From positions 186,001-250,000 of the forward strand of contig JABAQJ010000005.1 of NCBI GenBank assembly GCA_019186945.1: a stretch of DNA of 64,000 nucleotides, in the 5' to 3' direction. This stretch comes from Gemmatimonadaceae bacterium. Lineage in GTDB: Bacteria > Gemmatimonadota > Gemmatimonadetes > Gemmatimonadales > Gemmatimonadaceae. Under the pieces are notes generated by a model. That model was not told the origin of the DNA and searched no databases. It was given only the letters and a program-made list of their open reading frames with translations. Positions 27,701-37,072 of this stretch are shown one piece after another (within the stretch, counting starts at the first letter, position 1; every line of letters begins with the position of its first letter). The translations under genes were made by a program, and so were the position numbers.

Positions 27701-28431
27701 CAGTCGTCCCCGCTGCCGCGACGGACCAGGAGCTCGACGGCGTCACTGTTGAATCCATGGAGTTGGGCGCTCACCTGCTGATCGGTTCCGCGCGGGATCG
27801 TCGCGTTCCCTGGCTCGACGTCGATGGCGTACGCAACGGCCGCCTGTGCATCGCTCCACGGCGTCAGGAGCAGCTTGGCGCTCTGACGGAGTACCGTCGG
27901 GCCGAGAGTGAACACGGTGACGGCTGCAACCAACACGGCGGCTAGTATCGCACCGCCTCGGGTGAGCGCCGGCGCTTCGATACTTGGCGCGTCCCCCAGA
28001 CGTCGCAAGCGCTCCGTGGCGTCCTTGACTAGTCCCTGAGTCAGGGCATTGGAGCGAATCTCGTCGGGCACGTCGCTTCCCGATGCTTCCACTGCACTCA
28101 CGAGCGCGCCGTCCAGCTGCGGCAGTCGTTCCTCGACATACAGCGCAACGCGAGCGTCGGGTACGCGCCGGAACCATGGCGCCGCCACGTATCGGATGGC
28201 GAGTGCCATTACCGCCAGGGCCACAACCACCCGAGCCACAACGACGCTCGTATGCGAGAAGCCTGCGTTCTCCATGGCTACTGACGCCAGGGCGACGAGA
28301 GCAACGATCGCCACCGTCAGAATCGTTAGGCCGCCCACCACGTGACGCAGCCGCCACCGTTGGCGCACGATCCGCACGACCTCCGCGAGCCTCCGCGACG
28401 GAACCGTCTGACGTTCGACGCTCGATGCCAT
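24718..28431 (-). CDS. DUF4175-type large membrane protein, last gene of the MoxR operon
   Basis: 1237 residues. Three membrane segments occur near residues 33-55, 68-90 and 155-175. A long extracytoplasmic part begins with beta domains (PGNATIPRGTDQQVSAQLHGFNSDAV, LRYPAYTGLAPEKVEDSGD), typical of DUF4175 proteins found beside MoxR genes. A run of eleven Gly near residue 524 separates this from a helical coiled-coil region (about 560-990, rich in Gln/Arg/Glu), then a Gln/Gly low-complexity segment (about 1015-1090) and a final helical domain. It starts 13 bases after the BatA stop with a GGAGG site. Its role may be to couple the MoxR/VWA machinery to the envelope; no enzymatic motif is seen. 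Confidence 0.85.
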   Translation of the reverse strand: MASSVERQTVPSRRLAEVVRIVRQRWRLRHVVGGLTILTVAIVALVALASVAMENAGFSHTSVVVARVVVALAVMALAIRYVAAPWFRRVPDARVALYVEERLPQLDGALVSAVEASGSDVPDEIRSNALTQGLVKDATERLRRLGDAPSIEAPALTRGGAILAAVLVAAVTVFTLGPTVLRQSAKLLLTPWSDAQAAVAYAIDVEPGNATIPRGTDQQVSAQLHGFNSDAVELLVRRGSGDDWERIPMERGRDSTQFLARLFDVDQDADYLVESHGIRSNVHRLTVKSLPAVKRLDLELRYPAYTGLAPEKVEDSGDIAAVAGTRAIVSVQTTMPIRGGRLVVEGDSARALVRGSDGVFRGELTVRRDGFYRVELESEDGTRVAGAVDYVIDALDDHAPTISISKPGRDTRPTLTDEVLVEVQATDDFGVGKMELQYSVNGGPTQVVTLQDGARKSREVTVGHTLFLEELELEPGDVVSYWAKAADANAVGGVKTTTTDIYFLTIRPFGRDYRQSQQGGGGGGGGGGGDDPGTLTQQQREIVAATFKTERDRPATPSREFGENVATILMGQTRLRERVEKLAAQMKRGVVQAADSGFRIIAELLPLAAKEMVVAEKSLGERKTDEALPPEQRALQLLERAEAAYREVQVSRNEGGGGGGGGGSQSNAEDLADLFELETDKLRNQYEQVQRGSEQAASEKVDETLERLKQLAARQQQENERQRQRAQQGAGGGGGGGGQRELADEAEQMARQLERLARERQNEQMAESARRLQEAATAMRRSAAANGDAGRASGAAALDRMERARRLLEEARRQGLAEGAQDAARKAEELVQRQREVAKDVANLPSSGSGRQSKEEQIDARKQGLVGDVSQLEEDLDRIARETRRERPDASRQLQEAANAIREDRIADKIRFSRGLMRQGSPTSARNFEDQITGDLEEVQKRIAAAASGASADSAGQRARALDKARDVVRGLSSIEERMREREASGQRGLDGERGASSDSLRGDDRSSRAQGSGQAGQLGQKSEQGQRRAGQQGSQGQAGEQGRDPQQGQSQAQSGQAGQQGQGGQQGQGGQQGQGNSQGQGGQGDGRSPRQYGGRGGVSPNAGGAQGSPGGGAFGGRLAPEDIRQFSRELRGQRENAEALRRELAATGRSTADLERLIARLRALESEKAYQNPGDLSRLRSAVVQGFKEFEFALRREFGDADSDRPTLGGGDDVPAGYREMVNEYFRSLSRRPIRP
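25165..25400 (-). repeat. Gln/Gly-rich low-complexity segment
   Basis: Imperfect short repeats of GQQGQG-like units, with a repeated 21-bp core near 25205-25245, encode a region of about 75 residues made almost only of Gln, Gly, Ser and Ala. It is probably disordered. Such DNA is prone to slippage and assembly error. Confidence 0.85.
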
Positions 28432-28444
28432 TGGTCTTCGCCTC

Positions 28445-30517
28445 CTAGGTCACGCTCGTCCGGCTCTGTGAGATCCGACGAGCCAACAGCGCCTCGGCCA
28501 CCAGGGCCGCCGTGACAGCTACCAGAATGTACCACCACAGAGATTGGTCGCGCTCCCGTTCCTTCGGGGTTGCCACGGCCGACGAATCCGTCGCGACCTC
28601 GGTTGTCGAGCGAACTCCCTCGACCAGCCGAGTTGGGTCGAAGCGAGCGAACTCGAGTTCGCGGGGATCGATGTTGACGGCAACCAACCGAGGTCGCTCC
28701 CCTGGCGAACCTGCGCGCCGGATCTCGTAGACTCCGGCTTCCTCCGGGACGAGCGCCACTGGCTCGCCGGCGCCGCCGAAGCGCAGGCGGCGCCCGGAGG
28801 GCGACTCCGCCACGCGCGACACAACGCCCTGCACGTTGGGTGTGCTGTCGACACGGGCGCGCACACCTTCGTCAACCGCTTCTCCAACAACGTACGCATC
28901 GCGTCGATCGCGGAAGTCCGCCGCATATCGGGTGATCTGGTGCAGGAAGGGCAGGAATACCGGCTGCCGCGGCAGGTCGTTCCAGTAGCCATCGAGCGAA
29001 GAGCCAAACTGCAGCACTCGCCCCTTGCCAAGCCGGAGCTCGGCCAAGGCGCCGCTCCCGTCGTCGAAGCGGGCGAGCACGCCGGCCGGTGCCGTGACCG
29101 GCCGATATCGGAAGAAGCGCGCCGAAGACAGATCCCCACTGCGCGAAGATCCGAAAATCGAGAGCGCGGGATGGGCCGCATCGAGATATCCCAGGACTCC
29201 ACCGCGCTCGCCTTCGCGATCCACCGGCAAAACGATCGGCGCCGGGAGCAGGCCCTGCGCGCTCCCCGAATCCCGAGCGCCGATCCGTTCTCCGGCCGCC
29301 ACGATCACTCCGGCGCCCTCGCGCACTCGTGCCACAAGGCGTCGCACGATGGCGTCGCTTGGCCAGGCGTCATTCAGTACGATGACCTGGCTCGCGGCAA
29401 TGTCGGCGGGCATGAGAGCGCTGACGCCGCGCACACGCACATCGAACGGAGGCTTGTCGCCAATCTCTAGCGCGCGACGGACAAAAATGTCCCGGTCCGG
29501 CGGCATGTCCGTCGCGTTCGCGAGCAACACACTCACCACCGGAGTACGGGCGAACACAAAGCTGAAACGGTCACCTCCGGCGAGCGAATCGCCAGACAGC
29601 TTGACCTCTGCAGACTGTGGAGTCGCTGGCACGGGTACCGGAGCAAAGTCGATGGCCGCACCACCATCAGCGGGAACGTCGAGACGCTTTCTTTCGATCG
29701 TCCGACCGCCGATCGAGAACTCCACCTCCGTTCCCTTTACCGCCGGCCCGACGTTACTCACCCGTGCATGCACCGCCAGTTGCTCCCCACCGCCGGCAGT
29801 CGAGCGTCGCAGTTCGACGCTCCGAACTGCGCGGTCGCGGACGTCGCCGACGACAACGTCGTGCGCCGTCACCTTCACACCGGCAGGCAGGCGCGACTCT
29901 TCCGTCAGGTCAAAACCGGATCGCTGGAAATCCGAAATGACCACGACTTCTCGCTCACGCAGGGTCGAGCTGGCAACGAGACGTCGCGCCACTGCGAGCG
30001 CCGGCGCGTATCTCGTCCCGCCGTCCACGGGTCGGAGACTGTCTGTCGCGGCCCTGAGGAGCGCATGCTCGCCCGTGGCTTCGTTGATGGCACGAGCCGT
30101 CAAGTCGAAGGGCACGATCGTCATCCGATCGCGAGGACCCAGCCTGTCGATCGTCTCACGTACCGCCGCCTGTGCGCGTGCCCATCGATCGCCGTAACGC
30201 ATCGAGAAAGAACGATCCACCAGAGCGACAACCTCCCGGCCGCCACCCCCGACGCTCGCGGCCCGCGAGGCTCGCGCGATGACCGGTCGAGTGAACGCCA
30301 GGATCGCGAACGTGACCGCGAGCGCGCGCAGCAGGAACAGCAGAATGTCACGGAGCTTCTTCCGGCTCGCATGCCGATACGGTACGCGTCGCAAGAAGGC
30401 AAGAGACGGAAATGCAGTCGTTTCCTTGCGCTCCTTGTGAACCAGGTGCACCCAGATCGGCACGGCGATCGCGACAAGGCCGAGGGCGAACAGCGGCGAC
30501 AGGAGCGTAAAGCTCAT
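28445..30517 (-). CDS. BatA-like membrane protein with VWA domain
   Basis: 690 residues. The N-terminus is the BatA/aerotolerance signature: two membrane segments (FALGLVAIAVPIWVHLV and ILLFLLRALAVTFAILAFTRPVI) around KETTAFPSLAFLRRVPYRHASRKKLRDI. A VWA domain follows, with MIDAS motif DRSFS at residues 101-105 and FDLTARAINEA, VVVISDFQRSG strands. The extracytoplasmic middle resembles a glutamine-amidotransferase-like fold. A membrane helix near residues 660-685 ends the protein. Its ATG overlaps the DUF58 stop (TAATG). It is presumed a partner of the MoxR ATPase in the same operon. Confidence 0.92.
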   Translation of the reverse strand: MSFTLLSPLFALGLVAIAVPIWVHLVHKERKETTAFPSLAFLRRVPYRHASRKKLRDILLFLLRALAVTFAILAFTRPVIARASRAASVGGGGREVVALVDRSFSMRYGDRWARAQAAVRETIDRLGPRDRMTIVPFDLTARAINEATGEHALLRAATDSLRPVDGGTRYAPALAVARRLVASSTLREREVVVISDFQRSGFDLTEESRLPAGVKVTAHDVVVGDVRDRAVRSVELRRSTAGGGEQLAVHARVSNVGPAVKGTEVEFSIGGRTIERKRLDVPADGGAAIDFAPVPVPATPQSAEVKLSGDSLAGGDRFSFVFARTPVVSVLLANATDMPPDRDIFVRRALEIGDKPPFDVRVRGVSALMPADIAASQVIVLNDAWPSDAIVRRLVARVREGAGVIVAAGERIGARDSGSAQGLLPAPIVLPVDREGERGGVLGYLDAAHPALSIFGSSRSGDLSSARFFRYRPVTAPAGVLARFDDGSGALAELRLGKGRVLQFGSSLDGYWNDLPRQPVFLPFLHQITRYAADFRDRRDAYVVGEAVDEGVRARVDSTPNVQGVVSRVAESPSGRRLRFGGAGEPVALVPEEAGVYEIRRAGSPGERPRLVAVNIDPRELEFARFDPTRLVEGVRSTTEVATDSSAVATPKERERDQSLWWYILVAVTAALVAEALLARRISQSRTSVT

Positions 30518-31467
30518 TATCGCATGCCACGAAGGTGTTCGCGCCTAACCAGGTAGGCGAAGAGCAGGTCGTCGAGCGGTTTTGACGTCACCGCCTGCAG
30601 GTAGTCCACGCCACCCTCGCCCATCAGGCCCTCCACCGCGGCGAGGTGATCCCTGACGAGCGCCGTGTATTGCGCTCGTTGTCGTCCGGGTACGATCGGC
30701 AACCGCTCCCCGGTCTCCATGTCTTCGAAGGTCGCGGACTCGTCGAACGGAAAGTCGATCTCGTACCGATCCAGGATGTGGAATGCAAGGACGTCGTGTC
30801 CCGCATCGCGAAGCGGCGCCATGGCGTCGCGCAAGGCACCCGGCGAGTCGTAGAAATCGGAAAGAACGGCGACGATGCCTCGACGGCGCTGGAGATCGGC
30901 AACTTGCCGCGCCACCTTCGGCAAATCGCTCTTTCCCGATGCCGTCACGCGATCGATGGCGTGCAGCGAGGTGTGCAGGTGACGGGCCGACGGCGGGACG
31001 TAGTCGACGACGTCGTCCCGGAAGCAGACCAGTCCGACTCGGTCGCGTTGCCGATGCGCGAGGTACGTCAGGCACGCGGCGATGTACTTTGCGTAGTCCA
31101 ACTTGCTGACACCGTCAGTTGCACCACGATAGGCCATCGACGCCGAGGCATCGAGCAGCACGACGAAGTTCGTATTCGTGTCCGCCTCGAACTCCTTCAG
31201 ATAGAAGCGATCGGTGCGTGCGTAAAGTCGCCAGTCGATGTGCCGAATGTCGTCTCCCGGCATGTACTGCCGGTGTTCGGCGAAATCCGTGCTGAAGCCA
31301 AGGTGAGGCGAGCGGTGGAGGCCGGAGACGAATCCCTCCACCACGTACCGCGCCAGCAGCTCCAGGCTGTCGATCCGCGCCAGGAGGCGAGGATCGAGCA
31401 AGCGCGCACCGGGCAGAGCGCTTGCGCCAGCCCCAGAGGAGAACTCGGAGCGCAACGTATCCGCCAT
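30517..31467 (-). CDS. DUF58-domain protein with VWA-like MIDAS
   Basis: 316 residues. The DUF58 hallmark PGDDIRHIDWRLYARTDRFYLKEFE (residues 70-94) is intact, followed by a VWA-type MIDAS site, DASAS at 106-110, and VAVLSDFYDSP. No membrane segment. DUF58 proteins are constant partners of MoxR ATPases and probably deliver substrates or metal to them. The ATG at 31467 sits two bases after the moxR stop (TGA AG ATG); longer open frame upstream overlaps moxR and is rejected. Confidence 0.93.
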   Translation of the reverse strand: MADTLRSEFSSGAGASALPGARLLDPRLLARIDSLELLARYVVEGFVSGLHRSPHLGFSTDFAEHRQYMPGDDIRHIDWRLYARTDRFYLKEFEADTNTNFVVLLDASASMAYRGATDGVSKLDYAKYIAACLTYLAHRQRDRVGLVCFRDDVVDYVPPSARHLHTSLHAIDRVTASGKSDLPKVARQVADLQRRRGIVAVLSDFYDSPGALRDAMAPLRDAGHDVLAFHILDRYEIDFPFDESATFEDMETGERLPIVPGRQRAQYTALVRDHLAAVEGLMGEGGVDYLQAVTSKPLDDLLFAYLVRREHLRGMR

Positions 31468-31469
31468 CT

Positions 31470-32510
<1,041 letters not shown>

Positions 32511-32524
32511 ACGTCTCCTTTGAC

Positions 32525-33331
32525 TCAGTGCGTCATGGCGTAGACGACGTAATTGACGGCGAGCTTGTAGGCTTCGTTCGTCAGCGAAATGGGAAGCCAT
32601 CCTTCATCCGAGAACTCCATGTAATCGCCAATGTCGTTGTTGAAATTGGCAATCATCACCAGGCGCTTCTTCGGATCGTTGTCCTCGTATGCGCCGTAGA
32701 ACTCGGACTTCATTCCGAAGTACGGATGGGAGAAGTCGAGGCTCTCGATTCGGAAGAACGCATCGAAGATGGGGTTGCTGAGGTCGAGCGGCACGATCTT
32801 GAGAGCCGGGAAAGCTTCCTGCCAGCGCCGCTCGAAGTTGTACCAGTGCTCGCCACCGAAATCGTCGAAGATGAGGAACCCGCCCTTTGCGACGTAGGCT
32901 TGCAGCCCCGTGCGTTCCTTGTCGCTCATCGACCAGAAGCCCGGTTCGGACACGTAAGCGATCGGATACCTGAACAACTCGGCGCTATCGAAAGGCAGGA
33001 TCGTGCCGCCGTTCATGAACGGACGAATCGTCGTCAGCTCCGACAAGATTTTCATGAAATGGAGCTCGGCGCGCGGAGTGTCGTGATCCCATTTGCGGTC
33101 GACCCGAAATCCGAACCCGCCACCACCATCCGGTTCGAAACGAATGCGGAGAAAGGTGAAACGGCCGTCGTATGGCGGGTTGGTGATGTCGTTGAGGTCG
33201 CCACTCTGGACGTAGCCCTGCCAGTCCGAGGGAATGCCGGACATCCGACCGCGACGCCGCCCACCCTGTGCGTCCGCCAGCGTCGGAACGGCGATCAACA
33301 GCATCAGGAGTCGGCGCACGGACCTTCCCAT
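32525..33331 (-). CDS. Exported DUF4159-domain protein
   Basis: 268 residues with a signal peptide (LLMLLIAVPTLADA). The DUF4159 pattern is clear: FTFLRIRFEP..., WDHDTPRAELHFMKILSELTTIRP, FRYPIAYVSEPGFWSMSDKE, LQAYVAKGGFLIFDDFGGEHWYNFERRWQEAFP and HPYFGMKSEFYGAYED. The fold is related to class I glutamine amidotransferases but the catalytic Cys is absent (FLIFDDF). A GGGAGG site precedes the ATG, two bases after the TPR-gene stop. It is a regular member of MoxR/BatA operons; its molecular role is unknown. Confidence 0.9.
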   Translation of the reverse strand: MGRSVRRLLMLLIAVPTLADAQGGRRRGRMSGIPSDWQGYVQSGDLNDITNPPYDGRFTFLRIRFEPDGGGGFGFRVDRKWDHDTPRAELHFMKILSELTTIRPFMNGGTILPFDSAELFRYPIAYVSEPGFWSMSDKERTGLQAYVAKGGFLIFDDFGGEHWYNFERRWQEAFPALKIVPLDLSNPIFDAFFRIESLDFSHPYFGMKSEFYGAYEDNDPKKRLVMIANFNNDIGDYMEFSDEGWLPISLTNEAYKLAVNYVVYAMTH

Positions 33332-33332
33332 T

Positions 33333-36032
33333 TCATTGGCCTCCCGCGGGTCTGGTGTCCGACTCCGCTATCGGAGCTCTGTTAAGTGCGGCGGCGCCAC
33401 CGCTCGTACGCAACCGCAGCAGTAGTTCCTGCCCCTTCTCGAAATTGGGCGCAAGATCGAGCGCGCGCAGCAATTCGCGACGGGCACCGCTGCGATCGCC
33501 CGCGTCTGTGAGCGCCAGCGCCAACTGGTACAGCGCCTCCACACGATCGGTTGGGTCGAGGGCCAGGACGGCGCGTCGTTCTCGAACGCGCAGGGGCTGA
33601 TTCCCCACAGCGGCTGCGAGTTCGGCCAATATCTCGTGCGGCGCAGCTTCGTGCGGAAAGATGTACATCAGTCGATCAAGAGCCGCGACCGCGCCGGCCG
33701 CGTCGCCGCGGGCCGCCATCAGATCGCCGAGTCGTCTATGGGCCTCGAACGCATCCCCGTTTATAGCCGTCATCGCCGACAGCTCGGCTATCGCGCGAGT
33801 CGAGTCCCCGGCCTCCAGCGCCAGTCGGGCGAGAAGCGCATAGGGAGACTCTGCGCCGGCAAACGACGGGAAGAGTCGCTTTGCCGTTTCCAACTGCGCT
33901 GCCGCCGGCTGGGACTGCCCAGCCTGGAGGAGCGCGACGCCAGCACGCATGGCATCGGCGAACTTGCCGTCCCAGTCCACCCCCTGCGCGGATCCGTCGT
34001 CGTGCGATGCGATTCGTCCGGCACCGACCGCGTCCAGCTGAGTGGCGAACCGCGTCCTGACAAAAGCATCGAACCGCTTCTGCAACTGATCGATGTCCGT
34101 CTGGAGTACCTCGCGCACGACGGCGTCGGTCCCGAGTCCGCGCCGATACGCCTGGAGCATCTGCCTGATAGCCGCAATGCCATGATCGCGTTCGATCATC
34201 TCCGCCAGCAGCGAGGCCTGGTAGTACGACAGGATCACCTGCTCCGGGAAACGCGGCCGCATGAACCCGTCATTCAGTCGAGCCAGCGGAACGAGGAGGC
34301 CTCCCTTGTACGCTGCAATGAACGACGGCGACACATCGTCACCCCAGCCCGGACGGGCGCGTCGTTCCTCGTAGACCGAGAGTCCTTCGGAGAGCCAGCG
34401 TGGCACTCGACCCGCGCTGGCGCCTAACGTGAACGTGTGCGCAATCTCGTGCCACAGGGTCGATCCCCAGTTGAACTCCCCTGGCTTTCGCGACGCGGGG
34501 CCGTCGATTGCCAGCACGTCGCCGAAGCTCACGCCTAACGCCCCAAGTCCGGCCAGGCCGACGGTGCGTACGGAGAAGTCGGCATGGGATCGATAGACTT
34601 CGACGCGGATCGGCGCCGACGGCCGGTACCCGTAGCGCGCCGACAGGGAGTCGAAAGCGGCTTCGGCCAGCGGCCCGGCGTACAGCGACAGGAGCGGCGC
34701 ATCCTTCTTCTCGATCATGAACGTGAATCGCGCCGTCTTCACCTCGTCGTAGTCCGTGAAGGTATCGAGGAGGTCGAGTGTGTTCTTAGCCCACACGTCG
34801 AACGGATCGATGGCAAAGGACCGATCGAGGAACTTCCGACCGCCTTCCATGTCGCCGAGACGAAGCGCGTTAACGCCTAGGAACGCCAGCGCGCGCGGGG
34901 CCTTCGGGTCGCGGGCCACGGCACGTCTGGCGAACGCAACCGCCTTGCCATAGAGCCGGTTCCGCGCCATCACCTCGGACAGTGTCGCTTCGGCGTCGGC
35001 CGCTCGCGGGCGCCGGGAGATCGCGCGGCCAAGCGTGGCCTCGCCGCCAACGGAATCGCCCTTGAGGAACTGGATCGCAGCCATCGCAACCAGCGGGTCG
35101 TAGGCAAGGCTGTCGTCGGCCAATCCCAGCCGCGCTTCGGCGATCGCCTCGTCGTAGCGTTCGACGTCCGCCAGCAGCAACGCGGATGCCGCCCGTGCCG
35201 ATGGAGAACGCCCGTTTACGGCAAGGCTGCGTTGGAGGAACTCGGGCGCATCTGCGCCGAAGTCGAACAGCCGTACTCGTGCCATGGCAAGGAGCGCTTC
35301 CGGATGCTTCGGATTCACCGCGAGGACGGCGCGCAACGTTTGCTGCGCGTCAGCGCTGTTGTACTTCTCCAGGAACAGTTCACCCAGCCTGATTACGGGG
35401 TCCAGGTCGAGCGAATCGCGACTGACAGCCTCATCCAGCGCCTTGAGCGCATCGCGGAACATCTGCGGGTTGTCGCGCCCCAGGTATCGGCAGGCTTCAG
35501 CGACCGCCTGCAGTTCCCGGGATGTCAGCCGGGATCGCCGCTCGTTGTAGATATCGATGAACCGGTCGAAGGTGGCCATCGCCGGATCGAGATCGCCCCG
35601 GTCGAACTGCAGTTGGGCCACTCGGAGAACCGCCGTCAAGGAATCGCTGGCGCGCCCGACTGCGGCACGGACGTAGGCCGACTCGGCCGCGAGGAGCCTG
35701 CCCTGCCGCACGAGCGCATCGCCTAACGGGACCAAAGCTTCGCCGGATGACGGTGCCGCGGCCTGAAAGGCACGCGCCAGCGACTCGGCCGCCGCCACGC
35801 GCCCCGTGATCAGCAGCGTCCGGCTCAACAGGCGGACGGCCGGCGCGTTTGCCGGCTCGTCACGCAACACGGCGCCAGCCGCCATGCTGGCTGCGTCGTA
35901 TTCTCCCGTGCGGAATGCCCGCTGCGCAAGTTGCAACTGATTGGCTGGCGAGATCTCCTGCGCGCACGCGGCCGCCGGCAGCGTCCCGCACCAGGCCATG
36001 AGAACCGTCCACGCGATCGGCAGGCGTATCAT
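33333..36032 (-). CDS. Exported TPR protein with an embedded gluzincin (peptidase MA-like) motif
   Basis: 899 residues. A signal peptide (LMAWCGTLPAAACA) precedes about a dozen TPR-like repeats. In the middle (about residues 520-560) there is WHEIAHTF, followed about 20 residues later by WLSEGLSVYEERR. This HExxH plus downstream Glu spacing matches the peptidase MA-like/DUF1570-type zinc metalloproteases. TPRs resume in the last third (AIAELSAMTAINGDAFEAHRRLGDL, LAELAAAVGNQPLRVRE). The ATG overlaps the stop of the C13-like gene (ATGA). It may be a protease scaffolded by TPRs within the MoxR system, but no substrate is indicated. Confidence 0.88.
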   Translation of the reverse strand: MIRLPIAWTVLMAWCGTLPAAACAQEISPANQLQLAQRAFRTGEYDAASMAAGAVLRDEPANAPAVRLLSRTLLITGRVAAAESLARAFQAAAPSSGEALVPLGDALVRQGRLLAAESAYVRAAVGRASDSLTAVLRVAQLQFDRGDLDPAMATFDRFIDIYNERRSRLTSRELQAVAEACRYLGRDNPQMFRDALKALDEAVSRDSLDLDPVIRLGELFLEKYNSADAQQTLRAVLAVNPKHPEALLAMARVRLFDFGADAPEFLQRSLAVNGRSPSARAASALLLADVERYDEAIAEARLGLADDSLAYDPLVAMAAIQFLKGDSVGGEATLGRAISRRPRAADAEATLSEVMARNRLYGKAVAFARRAVARDPKAPRALAFLGVNALRLGDMEGGRKFLDRSFAIDPFDVWAKNTLDLLDTFTDYDEVKTARFTFMIEKKDAPLLSLYAGPLAEAAFDSLSARYGYRPSAPIRVEVYRSHADFSVRTVGLAGLGALGVSFGDVLAIDGPASRKPGEFNWGSTLWHEIAHTFTLGASAGRVPRWLSEGLSVYEERRARPGWGDDVSPSFIAAYKGGLLVPLARLNDGFMRPRFPEQVILSYYQASLLAEMIERDHGIAAIRQMLQAYRRGLGTDAVVREVLQTDIDQLQKRFDAFVRTRFATQLDAVGAGRIASHDDGSAQGVDWDGKFADAMRAGVALLQAGQSQPAAAQLETAKRLFPSFAGAESPYALLARLALEAGDSTRAIAELSAMTAINGDAFEAHRRLGDLMAARGDAAGAVAALDRLMYIFPHEAAPHEILAELAAAVGNQPLRVRERRAVLALDPTDRVEALYQLALALTDAGDRSGARRELLRALDLAPNFEKGQELLLRLRTSGGAAALNRAPIAESDTRPAGGQ

Positions 36033-37072
36033 GGCTTCTTCCCTTCCAGGGCCTTGAGCGCACGATTTACCTCCGCCAGCTTCACGACGAGGTCTTCGAG
36101 CGACTGCTGGTACGTGGATTCGGGTATGGACGCCTTGCGTAACCGAAGCGAATCGATGCTTGCCTCTATCCGCTCGCGCTTTTCAAGCAGCGCCGCTGCC
36201 CGGGGATCCGAGGCGACTGCGGCCGAAACGCCGGAAGGAGGCGCGAGGAAAAACGCCCGGGCTCGCGGTCCGTCGGGGCCGTTCGGCCCCGGATCCCCAC
36301 GACCCACACCGTCGCCGTCGTCGTCCAGGACGGCATGCTCCGTGAGCAGCTTGTTGGCCTGCTCGTACTCGCGTTGCACCTCGCGATGCGCATAGCTGAA
36401 CGCCTCAAGGAGCGACACGCGGCCGTCCTTGTCCACATCCGCACCGTCAGACGTGTACGCCCGTACGAAGTGACGAGCGAAGACCGTTTCGTTCCCCTCC
36501 GCTCCGGACTTCGTGGCCGCGAGGACGATGCGATTCCGGCCGCGCAGTGACTTCACGAACTCGCCGCTGGCGCTGGTAGCGTTCACGAACACGACCGTCT
36601 GTGTCGGAAATCGTTCGAGGTACGACCGGAAGTCCGCGTCAGTCACATCCGGCCCCGGTACGTTGAATCGGGAGATGCCGGCCTGGCTCGAGCCGTGGCC
36701 CATCAACAGAATGAAGATCCGGTCCGTGGGACCGGCGGCGATGGCGATTCGGCCGAGCGTCGTGTCGATCGTCGCACGCGTCGATCGGCCGCGAATTCGC
36801 GTCGGGTCGCGTGTGGGATCCTCCGCGAGCCAGATGGCCATGGAATCGGGTATACCGAAACGCTGTACGGCCGCATCGCGAAATGCCGAGCCAAGCGCGG
36901 TGAACTCGGCGGCAAAACGCGCTTCACCGCTGGCACCGGAAACGATGAGCATCCACGGACGCGAGGCGGCGTTCGCAGTCTGCGCGAGCGCTTCCGGCCC
37001 GACGACCGCAGGCAGGGCCAGGGACAACGCCACTCGGCACCACCATCCTGCTGCCAGCCGTCGCCGAATCAC
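36029..37072 (-). CDS. Exported C13/caspase-fold protein with likely lost catalytic Cys and an EF-hand
   Basis: 347 residues from a GTG that overlaps the upstream stop (GTGA). Residues 12-31 form a signal peptide. The clan CD fold is recognisable: LIVSGASGEARFAAEFTALGSAFRDAAV, the His-Gly block ILLMGHGSS (His126), and VVFVNATSASGEF where the usual DACxSG or EACxSG nucleophile would be. Here Ser167 sits in the Cys position. ATKSGAEGNETVFARHFVRAY is also typical of this family. A canonical EF-hand loop follows (Asp212 to Glu223, DVDKDGRVSLLE), and an Asp/Gly-rich stretch DDDGDGVGRGD. The C-terminus is coiled-coil. Probably a non-proteolytic, calcium-responsive member of the operon. Confidence 0.82.
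   Translation of the reverse strand: MIRRRLAAGWWCRVALSLALPAVVGPEALAQTANAASRPWMLIVSGASGEARFAAEFTALGSAFRDAAVQRFGIPDSMAIWLAEDPTRDPTRIRGRSTRATIDTTLGRIAIAAGPTDRIFILLMGHGSSQAGISRFNVPGPDVTDADFRSYLERFPTQTVVFVNATSASGEFVKSLRGRNRIVLAATKSGAEGNETVFARHFVRAYTSDGADVDKDGRVSLLEAFSYAHREVQREYEQANKLLTEHAVLDDDGDGVGRGDPGPNGPDGPRARAFFLAPPSGVSAAVASDPRAAALLEKRERIEASIDSLRLRKASIPESTYQQSLEDLVVKLAEVNRALKALEGKKP

Noticed and set aside
26815-27945. Open + strand frame of about 376 codons opposite the DUF4175 gene
   Set aside because: Arises from the codon pattern of a long GC-rich gene; the product has no recognisable domain.
29025-30197. Open + strand frame of about 390 codons opposite the BatA gene
   Set aside because: Ser/Thr/Arg/Pro-rich shadow without a ribosome site; the minus strand has an intact BatA/VWA layout.
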